Positions 1 through 6,344 of a DNA stretch of 7,206 bases are shown here, piece after piece. Made by a program: the position numbers and the translations under genes. Origin of the DNA: Candidatus Methanophagales archaeon (GTDB taxonomy: Archaea; Halobacteriota; Syntropharchaeia; Alkanophagales; Methanospirareceae); assembly GCA_021161765.1 (NCBI GenBank), contig JAGGZZ010000237.1, positions 1 to 7,206 of the forward strand, in the 5' to 3' direction. Each line of letters starts with the position of its first letter. Position 1 is the first letter of the stretch. The notes below the pieces were generated by a model. It was not told the origin of the DNA, ran no database searches, and worked only from the letters and a program-made list of their open reading frames with translations.

Positions 1-817
1 TGTGCAACCAAATACCAAAACGGCGCAGCAGGTAAGAGAGTTGTTGAATTAGCATCGCGGAGGCTGTGCTAATCTCAATACTCCTCATGCTTTGGACAGC
101 AGAACCCTCAGCATCGAAGTAGTTTTGGAGAAATACTCGCACACTATCCAGGTCGGCTTGCATGATGAACGGAGGAATAGTTTTACCTCGGGATAGCTGT
201 CCCCAGGAATACTCTTTGTCCGAAAGAAAACGTTCATATTCCCGACTATTAATAACCAGAGTAGGAGTTTTATCCGCATAAGTCCGAATAGCCGGGCTGT
301 TAATCTTGATTTTGTATTTCTTGCTTATACGGATGATAATTTGCCGTAAATCGTCGAGCCTTTCGGTATCTTTCTGTGCAATACTGAGCATTGCCTGCTT
401 TCTGTGCTCATATCCCTCGGCAATTTGCCATGCGAGGAACTTTACCAAATCATGGTCTTCTGATTTCCCATCCCAGATTATCTTTGCAGGCACGCAGACG
501 TAATCACCGTTATGAAGGTCGTTTGTCCAGCCATTATTTGTGAGAAGTTTATGGCGGTAGGTAATAGTTACACTGCTTCCGTCTTCTAAGCGAACATTTC
601 GTAAGCGCTCACAAACACGTTGGCGATAAAGTCTTTTGATGTTGGTTTGCACGATTTTTCCGGTCTCAGAATCGATGGAATTGGTGCGCAACCGTTCAGT
701 AGGCACAGTCCAAAAACCTTCACCGTCAAATATCACTTCTCCAGCATAACGATTCCAGATGTCTTCTGCTGATTGTAATATTCCATTGACCACAACCAGC
801 GTATCCCCCAAAACGCA
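1..817 (-). mobile_element. Intein with LAGLIDADG homing endonuclease, inserted at the SNF2 Walker A motif (N-terminal 272 residues; C-terminus off window)
   Basis: The intein begins with Cys (codon 817-815) directly after GLGK of SNF2 motif I. Visible intein motifs, in intein numbering: block [11 protein letters not shown] (1-10; 788-817), the N-terminal splice junction with the Cys1 nucleophile; block [14 protein letters not shown] (81-93; 539-577) with the TxxH pair Thr86/His89; block C, first LAGLIDADG motif, [10 protein letters not shown] (127-136; 410-439), acidic Glu134; block E, second LAGLIDADG motif, [10 protein letters not shown] (229-238; 104-133), acidic Glu237; block H-like [11 protein letters not shown] (259-269). 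The order A-B-C-E-H is that of a splicing domain with a nested endonuclease. Blocks F and G, ending in HN before a Ser/Thr/Cys, must lie left of position 1. The frame is intact across the junction, so in-frame protein splicing is expected. Inteins in Snf2-family proteins are known, for example in Deinococcus radiodurans; I cannot confirm that the site is the same. Confidence 0.94.
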
Positions 818-2656
818 CTTACCGAGGCCCATGTCGTCTGCTAAGCAGGCACCAAGCCCGAATTTATTGAGGTATGCGAGCCAGGAAACGCCTTTTACCT
901 GATAAGGACGGAGCTTGCCGTTGAATGTTTTCGGCGTCTTAACAGGAGTTACCTTAACTCCTCCAGAAAGACTGCCCAACATCTCTTCGAGCCAGCCTTC
1001 TGCCTCCACTTCCACTACGGGAAGCCCCACTTCGGTTTCCACATCCTCTGCGTCTGCGCCTAACTCAAGCTGCACCGCTTCGCCCAGCGTCATCTCACCA
1101 CTGCGGTGCTTATGCTTGAAAAAATTGATTGCCGATTCCACGTCCTCTGGTCGCAATTCCACCCACTGCCCCCGTACCTGAACCAGAGGGACTTTCAAGG
1201 AGGCTAACTGCTCGAATTCCTCCTCGGAAAGCGTTTCATCTCCTATCGCTACCACCCAGTCATAAGTGATAATCCCGCCGACACCAAAAACCCCCGAAGT
1301 CTCCACTTTCCCACTTGCACCTGACTTCTCAGAGGCAGGTTTCAGCTTGAGTTTTACACCCATACGTGCAGCAGGTTTTTCCCACCACGATGGGAGAAGG
1401 ACACCGAAACCACTCTGCTCCAGGAGAGGTGCCGACTCGCGCAGGAAGGAATAAGCCTGCTCTGCGTTCAGTTCCAAACCCTCCGGGCGTGCCGTTTGCA
1501 GACTCGTCTCAATAGCGGGAAAAGCGCGGGATGCATTAGCGAGGTCAGCAAGCAATTGCTCTTGTGGGTTTTCAAACCGTCGTTTGAGAAAAGTAAGCGT
1601 GCTTGACCTCGTTTTCCATACCTCCTCCGCAGGAACCAGCAGACTCCGGTCGTCTTTTGCCTGAAGGAAAAAACGGACATCCCAGTTTGTTCCATCCTCC
1701 TCTGATTCTGACTCTGAAGGAGGTTCAAGTCTAAAACAGGTGCGAAACGGTGCATCCGGCGCCGCGGGCTGAAGTTGCGTGAGCCATGCTTGTATCTCAC
1801 TGTAAAAGGTGCCTAATACTTCAGCAGGTGCCGTAAGAGCAGTGTTCTCTGTTGATGTTGAGAGTGCAGAGAGCCACTGTTCCAGTAAAGGGACAACTTT
1901 GGGACGGCGCCCACGACGAGGTGGAAGTAGCGAAGTGGACGCTAAACTTTCACGTATAAATGCGTCAACAGTTCGATTGATAAAACTCAAAACCATATCT
2001 GACGGCGATAGTGATGGCAACTGCGATTTATCTTTGTCTGAGAATGCCCGGCAGCTTGGTGGCATCGCCTCTGCCAGTGTTTGCACGCGTTCTGAGTCCT
2101 CCTCTGTAATCACCGCCTCCCACGCAGCCCGAAAGTCATGTTCCTGCTCACCGACTTTGATTGCAGGCGTAAACTGCTGTCTCGCAATAAGTTCAAGTGA
2201 GAACTTTGCCGCTTCTATCCAGAATCGTAAGGAACTACCGAAAGCAAAACCACGAGGTAGCTGTTCTGGCAGCCCGATTAAGAACACAAATGCCGAATAA
2301 GGCTCGAAAGACAATGCCTCAATATTCCATCCCGCTAACCCGGTTGCTTTATCAGTGCCGTAATCGTCTTCGTTTTCCCGAATCAGCCAAGGGGAGGGCA
2401 GTGGACCTTTTTGTGTGGAGGGTAAGAGAAAAGTTCGCTTTTCAAACTTCGCAGACTCTAAACATGTTTTATCGGAAATGCGTCCAATAAGTTCTCTTAA
2501 CTCCGTGGCGGGTAGTGCAAAAGGATGTGTTTTTATTTTCGGCTTCTTTGGCTTTCGACCGCGACTTTTTGGAACTGCTGTTGGCATAGCGGAAGATTCT
2601 GCCCAGAGAAAAAGTCCTTCTTTATTTCCGTCCCATACTGCATGTAAGACCTGCAT
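1..2656 (-). CDS. SNF2-family DNA-dependent ATPase/helicase, N-terminal part, interrupted by an intein (runs off left edge)
   Basis: The frame is open from ATG at 2656-2654 to the window edge, giving 885 complete codons and no stop. Host protein residues 1-613 come first. Residues about 355-515 resemble the SNF2-associated DUF3670 region: an FLKRRF...[15 protein letters not shown] stretch, then [22 protein letters not shown], then a [20 protein letters not shown] block. [15 protein letters not shown] (582-596) is the typical entry to the SNF2 ATPase domain, and ADDMGLGK (606-613) is helicase motif I with Walker A Lys613. The next residue is intein Cys1. Motifs Ia-VI are not in the window. Family members are ATP-driven double-stranded DNA translocases that remodel protein-DNA complexes (SSO1653/RapA-like group); the cellular role here is unknown. 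The start is supported by the strong ribosome-binding sequence AGGAGGTT seven bases upstream. Two basic patches (31-40 and 245-253) look like AT-hooks. The gene is divergent from the ABC operon. SWIM-zinc-finger partners often found beside such proteins are not seen here. Confidence 0.93.
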   Translation of the reverse strand, partial: MQVLHAVWDGNKEGLFLWAESSAMPTAVPKSRGRKPKKPKIKTHPFALPATELRELIGRISDKTCLESAKFEKRTFLLPSTQKGPLPSPWLIRENEDDYGTDKATGLAGWNIEALSFEPYSAFVFLIGLPEQLPRGFAFGSSLRFWIEAAKFSLELIARQQFTPAIKVGEQEHDFRAAWEAVITEEDSERVQTLAEAMPPSCRAFSDKDKSQLPSLSPSDMVLSFINRTVDAFIRESLASTSLLPPRRGRRPKVVPLLEQWLSALSTSTENTALTAPAEVLGTFYSEIQAWLTQLQPAAPDAPFRTCFRLEPPSESESEEDGTNWDVRFFLQAKDDRSLLVPAEEVWKTRSSTLTFLKRRFENPQEQLLADLANASRAFPAIETSLQTARPEGLELNAEQAYSFLRESAPLLEQSGFGVLLPSWWEKPAARMGVKLKLKPASEKSGASGKVETSGVFGVGGIITYDWVVAIGDETLSEEEFEQLASLKVPLVQVRGQWVELRPEDVESAINFFKHKHRSGEMTLGEAVQLELGADAEDVETEVGLPVVEVEAEGWLEEMLGSLSGGVKVTPVKTPKTFNGKLRPYQVKGVSWLAYLNKFGLGACLADDMGLGKCVLGDTLVVVNGILQSAEDIWNRYAGEVIFDGEGFWTVPTERLRTNSIDSETGKIVQTNIKRLYRQRVCERLRNVRLEDGSSVTITYRHKLLTNNGWTNDLHNGDYVCVPAKIIWDGKSEDHDLVKFLAWQIAEGYEHRKQAMLSIAQKDTERLDDLRQIIIRISKKYKIKINSPAIRTYADKTPTLVINSREYERFLSDKEYSWGQLSRGKTIPPFIMQADLDSVRVFLQNYFDAEGSAVQSMRSIEISTASAMLIQQLSYLLRRFGIWLH

Positions 2657-2662
2657 ACGCCC

Positions 2663-2670
2663 AACCTCCT
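2663..2670 (-). promoter_or_regulatory. Strong Shine-Dalgarno of the SNF2 gene
   Basis: On the minus strand AGGAGGTT ends seven bases before the ATG at 2656-2654. It is the strongest ribosome-binding site in the window and fixes the start of the SNF2 frame. Confidence 0.8.
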
Positions 2671-2683
2671 TATTCTTCTTCTT

Positions 2684-2695
2684 CAAAAAATATAG
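2684..2695. promoter_or_regulatory. TATA-like box in the divergent SNF2/ABC intergenic region
   Basis: The AT-rich core CAAAAAATATAG (read CTATATTTTTTG on the other strand) is the only clear TATA-like element in the 85-bp gap. For the plus-strand ATPase gene it would place transcription initiation near 2715, leaving a short leader of about 27 nt. For the minus-strand SNF2 gene it lies only about 34 nt from the ATG, which would put the start close to the Shine-Dalgarno. It therefore fits the ABC operon better. Shared use is possible but unproven. Confidence 0.4.
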
Positions 2696-2741
2696 TGATT
2701 GATGTTAGTATTAAACCAGGTAAAACAAAAATATTATCGAA

Positions 2742-3404
2742 ATGATTCGCACAGAAAATCTGACGAAGGTTTACCGGATGGGGGAGGTGGAGGTTCAGGC
2801 ACTGCGAGAAGTGAATTTAGAGATACAGGATGGCGAGTTCATTGCGATAATAGGACCTTCGGGCTCGGGCAAGTCCACACTGCTCAATATGATTGGTTGT
2901 TTGGATACACCGACAAGCGGTGCTGTCTTTATAGACGGTATAGATACCGGTAAGCTAAGCGAAAACGGACTTGCGGAAATAAGAAGGGAGAAAATAGGAT
3001 TCATATTCCAGCAGTTTAATCTCGTCCACACGTTAAATGCGTTAGAAAATGTTGCACTTCCCATGTTCTTCGCTGGCGTGAAACGAGAAACGAGGCTGAA
3101 GAGAGCGGAGGAACTGCTTGCCAATGTCGGGCTTGGCAATCGGATATACCATAAACCTTCGGAAATGAGTGGTGGTGAACAGCAGCGGGTTGCTATTGCA
3201 CGGGCGCTTTCTAATGACCCTGAAATCGTCATCGGTGATGAGCCAACGGGAAATGTGGACACAAAGACGGGAAATACAATAATGGACATCTTAGAAGGTT
3301 TGAACAAAGAGGGACGGACGGTAATTGTGGTAACGCACGATGCGGAGATTGCAGCCCGTGCAGGTAGAACAAAGCGGATGCGGGATGGAAGGGTGCTCGA
3401 TTGA
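2742..3404 (+). CDS. ABC transporter ATP-binding protein, MacB/LolD (FtsE-like) family
   Basis: This is a 220-aa cytoplasmic nucleotide-binding subunit that powers the FtsX-type permeases encoded downstream. All ABC motifs are present: Walker A GPSGSGKST (38-46), Q-loop IFQQFNLVHTL (88-98), signature MSGGEQQR (142-149), Walker B IVIGDEPTG (162-170) with catalytic Glu167, D-loop GNVD (170-173) and H-loop His199 in VVTHD. Opening motifs such as MIRTENLTKVYRMGEVEVQAL and the FQQFNL loop are typical of the LolD/MacB/FtsE branch, and the length is normal for a stand-alone ATPase of this branch. The start at 2742 matches the family N-terminus, although no good Shine-Dalgarno precedes it (only CCAGG at 2716-2720). 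The first permease begins 136 bp downstream, so the three genes probably form one operon. Family members extrude peptides, antibiotics or lipophilic compounds, or act mechanically on the envelope; the substrate here cannot be told. Confidence 0.95.
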   Translation: MIRTENLTKVYRMGEVEVQALREVNLEIQDGEFIAIIGPSGSGKSTLLNMIGCLDTPTSGAVFIDGIDTGKLSENGLAEIRREKIGFIFQQFNLVHTLNALENVALPMFFAGVKRETRLKRAEELLANVGLGNRIYHKPSEMSGGEQQRVAIARALSNDPEIVIGDEPTGNVDTKTGNTIMDILEGLNKEGRTVIVVTHDAEIAARAGRTKRMRDGRVLD

Positions 3405-3418
3405 GCGATTTGTATAGA

Positions 3419-3516
3419 AACCACGAGATTACACAAGATTAACACAGAAGAGAGGAAATGAAGGATACAAACGCTAAAAAGGATAATCTTGTGGAAATCT
3501 GCGTAATCTTGTGGTT
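3419..3516. repeat. Imperfect inverted repeat inside the ABC operon spacer
   Basis: The left arm (3419-3447) begins AACCACGAGATTACACAAG. The reverse complement of the right arm (3481-3516) begins AACCACAAGATTACGCAGATT. The arms match at roughly 19 of the first 22 positions and are separated by about 33 bp. Each arm is itself built from an ACA-AGATT-like unit of about 10-11 bp, related to the direct repeats near 7171-7202. The element occupies most of the gap between the ATPase stop (3404) and the first permease start (3541), and could fold in the mRNA or be a small dispersed mobile repeat. Confidence 0.7.
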
Positions 3517-3540
3517 ATAAAAGAGGTTAAGCAAATACCG

Positions 3541-4731
3541 ATGATAGACAAATTTCTGCTGGCGTACCGGAGCATAAGAGAGAGAAGAGCGCGTTCGATA
3601 CTCACCGTGCTGGGTATAGCGGTGGGCATAGCGGCTATTGTCGCTTTGATGAGCGTAGGCTATGGTATGGAAGAGGCGATAACCGGTGAATTGACGGGGA
3701 TGGCAGATATGATTTCAGTGATGCCAGGTAAAATAACGGGCCACACCTATGTAGAGTTGGGGAGTTTTACCGATAGAGACGTAAAAGACTTGCAGCGGAT
3801 AAGCGGGATAAAGGACATAACAGCAATGACGTACGATGCCGCGGAAGTGGAGTATAGGAACAAGCGTGCGCCCGTTTTTGTTCTTGGTGGCAATGCGAAA
3901 GAGCTAGGAAGCTTTTATGTGGAGCCTGTCGGGATCAAGGAAGGTAGATGGCTCCGCGAAAATGATTTTAAAGGGTGCGTCATTGGAGACCGGGTAGCCA
4001 ACGACTTCTTCGATGACGTCATACACGTCAACGATAAACTGATAATAAATGGTGAGAAATTCATTGTGGTCGGCATTTTTGAAAAGGCAAGCACGCTGTA
4101 TGCTAGTGACGTAGATCCCCATATTTTTCTCACGTTGCACGCAGCAAAGGAAGCTCTGCAAACCAATGAGATAAAGTACATCATGGTGCAGGTCTACAAC
4201 ATAGATGAAGCAGAAGGGACAGCAGAGGAGATAGAAGAAAGGATAAATGATAACCACGGACTCGATGATTTCGCCAACGCGATGACGATGGGGAGCATGA
4301 TAGAACAGATAGGAGATGTTTTTAATATTATTCGCGGTGTCCTGGTGGGTATAGCGGCAATCGCACTCGTTGTTGCATCCATTGGTATCATGAACACGAT
4401 GTTGATGTCCGTGATGGAGCGTACGCATGAGATTGGCGTGATGAAGGCGATTGGTGCGAAGAGCAGTGACGTCCTTTCTCTTTTCCTCCTCGAATCGAGT
4501 ATGGTGAGTCTGGTGGGTGGTGTGGTTGGCTGTGTACTGGGCGCTGTGGCTGCGAAAGTCATCAGTTTCGGTGCAGGCACGGCATTGGGAATTGAATTTG
4601 GTGCGGTGGTGAAACCCGAAGTGTTACTTGGCGGCATGGCAGTTGCGATGGTTGTGGGCGTTTTATCAGGGTTCTATCCCGCGCGTAAGGCGTCAAGAAT
4701 GAGTCCGGTCGAAGCGGTGAGGTACGAGTAA
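3541..4731 (+). CDS. ABC transporter permease, MacB/FtsX family (permease 1)
   Basis: A 396-aa membrane subunit with the MacB/LolC layout: a cytoplasmic amphipathic N-terminus (MIDKFLLAYRSIRERRARSI), TM1 about 20-41, a large extracytoplasmic MacB_PCD domain about 42-262, then TM2 (264-290), TM3 (311-340) and TM4 (359-379). The conserved coupling segment MERTHEIGVMKAIGAK (292-307) contacts the ATPase, and the end PARKASRMSPVEAVRYE is the family's C-terminal signature. I chose ATG 3541 because it aligns exactly with the start of the downstream paralog (MKDVFLLVYR). The GTG at 3511 falls inside the right arm of the inverted repeat, so it is a less likely start. A GAGGT sequence (3523-3527) lies 13 bases upstream, rather far. 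No adaptor protein is encoded nearby, as expected for a cell without an outer membrane. Substrate unknown. Confidence 0.93.
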   Translation: MIDKFLLAYRSIRERRARSILTVLGIAVGIAAIVALMSVGYGMEEAITGELTGMADMISVMPGKITGHTYVELGSFTDRDVKDLQRISGIKDITAMTYDAAEVEYRNKRAPVFVLGGNAKELGSFYVEPVGIKEGRWLRENDFKGCVIGDRVANDFFDDVIHVNDKLIINGEKFIVVGIFEKASTLYASDVDPHIFLTLHAAKEALQTNEIKYIMVQVYNIDEAEGTAEEIEERINDNHGLDDFANAMTMGSMIEQIGDVFNIIRGVLVGIAAIALVVASIGIMNTMLMSVMERTHEIGVMKAIGAKSSDVLSLFLLESSMVSLVGGVVGCVLGAVAAKVISFGAGTALGIEFGAVVKPEVLLGGMAVAMVVGVLSGFYPARKASRMSPVEAVRYE

Positions 4732-4762
4732 ACCTTCTTTCTAAAAAAAGAAGCTTTACCAA
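4731..4762 (+). repeat. Hairpin repeat copy 1, after permease 1
   Basis: A 32-bp sequence starting at the last base of the permease 1 stop codon. CTTCTTT (4734-4740) pairs with AAAGAAG (4747-4753), followed by CTTTACCAA. It matches 6004-6035 at 31 of 32 positions; the single difference is A4746 against G6019. A T-run (4772-4776) follows, so partial termination between the two permease genes is possible. Confidence 0.75.
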
Positions 4763-4812
4763 GAAAGATTGTTTTTGTAAAGCAAAAAATAGACAGTAAA
4801 GGGTGTTGAACG

Positions 4813-6000
4813 ATGAAGGATGTTTTTCTATTAGTATATCGGAATATAAAGGAGCGAAAAGCTCGTGCTGCACTCACGATACTGGGCATTATGGTAGGCA
4901 TAGGTGCGGTAGTTGCCTTGATTTCCATTGGCTTTGGCATGGAGGAGTCAATCACGGGGGAACTCGTTGAGATGGCAGATGTCATCATGGTAACGCCGAT
5001 GAGAATGGAATTAGGCAGCATTGGCGCGTTTGGCAGCTTTACCGACCGTGATCTGGAAGCAGTGAAAAGGATTGGGGGCGTAAAAGATGCTGTAGCAATG
5101 ATGGGCACAATGGAAGAAGTGGAATACCGCGGTGAGAAGTTCATGGTGCACGTCATTGGTACCGACCCCAAAGATGTAGGTGCGCTATTTGGAGCGATAG
5201 TGAAGCCAGAAGAGGGAAGATACTTAAAGGCAAACGACCACAAAACATGCACCATCGGGTACAGCATTGCCAATGATTACTTCGATGACGAGATTGGTGT
5301 TAACGATAGGATAACGATAAATGGCAGTAAGTTCAGGGTTGTTGGGGTGCTGGAGAAGCAAGGAGGGTTCAGGTCTGAAACGGATTCGGCGATATACATA
5401 ACGGCACGAGATTCAGTGAGTATTCTCGATAACGAGGATATTTCAACCATCTTCGTGCGTGTGCGGAACATAGGGGAAGCGGAGGAGATAGCGGCAGAGA
5501 TAGAGAAGCGCATAGATGACAATCACAAGCTGGACGATTTTACGTCTGCAATGACGATGGGAAGCGCGATAGAGCAGATGGAGTCCATTTTCGGGGTATT
5601 GCAAGCGGTTTTAATCGCCATCGCGTCTATTTCACTTATCGTTGCTGCTATGGGGATAATGAACACGATATTGATGTCCGTGATGGAGCGAACGCATGAG
5701 ATTGGCGTGATGAAAGCGATCGGCGCGAAGAACAGGAATATTCTTTTTCTGTTCTTACTCGAAGCGGGAGTAGTGAGTGCAATAGGAGGCGTGTGTGGCT
5801 GTATCGTCGGCGTCATTGGCGCTCATGCGATAAGTTTCGGCATACAGACGCTGTTTGACGTGGAAATCGCAGCGATTGTGAAGCCCGAAGTTCTACTTGG
5901 TGGAGTCGCGGTTGCGATGCTCGTGGGTATTATTTCAGGGTTGTATCCCGCGAGGAAAGCGTCAAAGATGAGTCCTGTGGAAGCGGTGAGGTATGAGTAA
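4813..6000 (+). CDS. ABC transporter permease, MacB/FtsX family (permease 2, paralog of permease 1)
   Basis: A 395-aa membrane subunit, collinear with permease 1 with a one-residue difference in length. TM1 is about 20-41, the extracytoplasmic MacB_PCD domain about 42-262, TM2 264-290, TM3 311-340 and TM4 359-378. The coupling segment MERTHEIGVMKAIGAK (291-306) is identical to that of permease 1, and the C-terminal PARKASKMSPVEAVRYE is nearly identical. A cysteine in the extracytoplasmic domain (Cys146) is conserved in both copies. The domains diverge most in the extracytoplasmic part (for example around 60-130 and 180-215), where substrate or partner contacts would be expected. The ATG at 4813 is preceded by a plausible ribosome-binding sequence AAAGGGTG (4798-4805). 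The gene begins 81 bp after permease 1 and most likely supplies the second half of a heterodimeric transporter; two alternative homodimers cannot be excluded. Confidence 0.94.
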   Translation: MKDVFLLVYRNIKERKARAALTILGIMVGIGAVVALISIGFGMEESITGELVEMADVIMVTPMRMELGSIGAFGSFTDRDLEAVKRIGGVKDAVAMMGTMEEVEYRGEKFMVHVIGTDPKDVGALFGAIVKPEEGRYLKANDHKTCTIGYSIANDYFDDEIGVNDRITINGSKFRVVGVLEKQGGFRSETDSAIYITARDSVSILDNEDISTIFVRVRNIGEAEEIAAEIEKRIDDNHKLDDFTSAMTMGSAIEQMESIFGVLQAVLIAIASISLIVAAMGIMNTILMSVMERTHEIGVMKAIGAKNRNILFLFLLEAGVVSAIGGVCGCIVGVIGAHAISFGIQTLFDVEIAAIVKPEVLLGGVAVAMLVGIISGLYPARKASKMSPVEAVRYE

Positions 6001-6003
6001 ACA

Positions 6004-6035
6004 AACCTTCTTTCTAAAGAAAGAAGCTTTACCAA
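6004..6035 (+). repeat. Hairpin repeat copy 2, after permease 2
   Basis: The second copy of the 32-bp element, four bases after the permease 2 stop. Here the inverted repeat is perfect: CTTCTTTCT (6007-6015) pairs with AGAAAGAAG (6018-6026). CTTTACCAA follows, as in copy 1. A shorter diverged version of the tail, AGAAAGCTTGACCAAAG, occurs at about 6087-6103. Confidence 0.8.
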
Positions 6036-6192
6036 CAACCTTTCTTTCAAACTTTGAGAAAGTTTGATCAAAACGCTTCGCAGAAAAGAAAGCTTGACCA
6101 AAGAAACAAGAGTATTTTGCTTCGCAAAAACCACTTAAAGAGTTTTAGTAATCCATACCAAAGATCAAACCTTTTGCTCCTCTAATTATATA
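6036..6192. other. Hairpin-rich non-coding spacer downstream of the ABC operon
   Basis: No gene is seen. A perfect 9-bp stem with a 3-nt loop lies at 6047-6067 (TCAAACTTT/AAAGTTTGA), overlapping the palindrome TTTGATCAAA (6063-6072). A 6-bp stem TTTTGC/GCAAAA with loop TTC lies at 6115-6129. The word GCTTCGCA occurs twice (6075-6082, 6119-6126), and GATCAAA twice (6066-6072, 6162-6168). The tract is A/T-rich and purine/pyrimidine skewed. It is probably 3' UTR and degenerate intergenic repeat material. Confidence 0.6.
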
Positions 6193-6263
6193 GCGAGGAA
6201 GGTATCGGAAACCCCGAAGGGGGTTTCTGATTGTTTTAGTGGCTTACCCACTGCGCTCTCCGC
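6193..6263. other. GC-rich island with a closed multi-hairpin fold (candidate structured RNA)
   Basis: The ends GCGAGGA (6193-6199) and TCTCCGC (6257-6263) can pair with one mismatch and one G-T. They enclose a strong stem (6205-6215 with 6220-6230) and a 5-bp hairpin AGTGG/CCACT (6238-6242, 6248-6252). The island stands out in an A/T-rich spacer. It has tRNA-like size but no tRNA arms. It may be a structured RNA or simply the end of the ABC transcript; strand is undetermined, but the T-rich tract after the main stem favours plus. Confidence 0.3.
6205..6237 (+). terminator. Terminator-like hairpin
   Basis: An 11-bp stem with one G-T pair (6205-6215 with 6220-6230), 4-nt loop GAAG and core GAAACCCC/GGGGTTTC, is followed by TTGTTTT (6231-6237). 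It lies 205 bp after permease 2 and before the next promoter, so it plausibly ends the ABC operon transcript. Hairpin terminators are not the main archaeal mechanism, but the T-rich tail fits either mode. Confidence 0.5.
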
Positions 6264-6278
6264 GGTAATAAATCGCAG

Positions 6279-6320
6279 ACTATATTTTTAAATAGCGCCC
6301 TAATATTATTACTATATAAA
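6279..6320 (+). promoter_or_regulatory. Promoter region of the DUF1614-family gene (two TATA-like boxes)
   Basis: A distal box TATATTTTTAAATA (6281-6294) and a proximal box ACTATATAAA (6311-6320) precede the gene. The centre of the proximal box is about 28 nt from the ATG at 6345, so transcription would begin at or just before the start codon. No Shine-Dalgarno is seen between them, which together point to a leaderless mRNA. Confidence 0.6.
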
Positions 6321-6344
6321 GCATACATAGTTAACCAAACAAGA

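Noticed and set aside
1809..2300. Plus-strand open frame of 163 codons
   Set aside because: It lies entirely opposite the SNF2 reading frame, with Ser-rich antisense composition and no recognisable motif.
2742..3404. Unusual ABC signature MSGGEQQR and D-loop GNVD as a sign of an inactive ATPase
   Set aside because: SGGE variants are common in the LolD/MacB branch, Leu/Val change in the D-loop is conservative, and all catalytic residues are present.
2795..3445. Minus-strand open frame of 216 codons opposite the ABC ATPase
   Set aside because: It mirrors the conserved ATPase coding sequence and has Ser-rich antisense composition and no domain signature.
3458..3520. Possible 20-codon leader peptide (MKDTNAKKDNLVEICVILWL) ending just before permease 1
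   Set aside because: It has a GAGG sequence in front, but much of it is the repeat arm itself and there is no attenuation signature. A chance frame is more likely.
3511..3540. GTG codon at 3511 as an upstream start giving permease 1 ten extra residues
   Set aside because: The GTG lies inside the right arm of the inverted repeat, and the extra residues do not match the family. ATG 3541 aligns exactly with the paralog start.
6193..6263. tRNA gene
   Set aside because: The length and pairing ends are suggestive, and a minus-strand GCAGTGGGTAAGCC stretch recalls a D-arm, but there is no T-arm GGTTC-type motif, D-stem pairing or anticodon arm on either strand.
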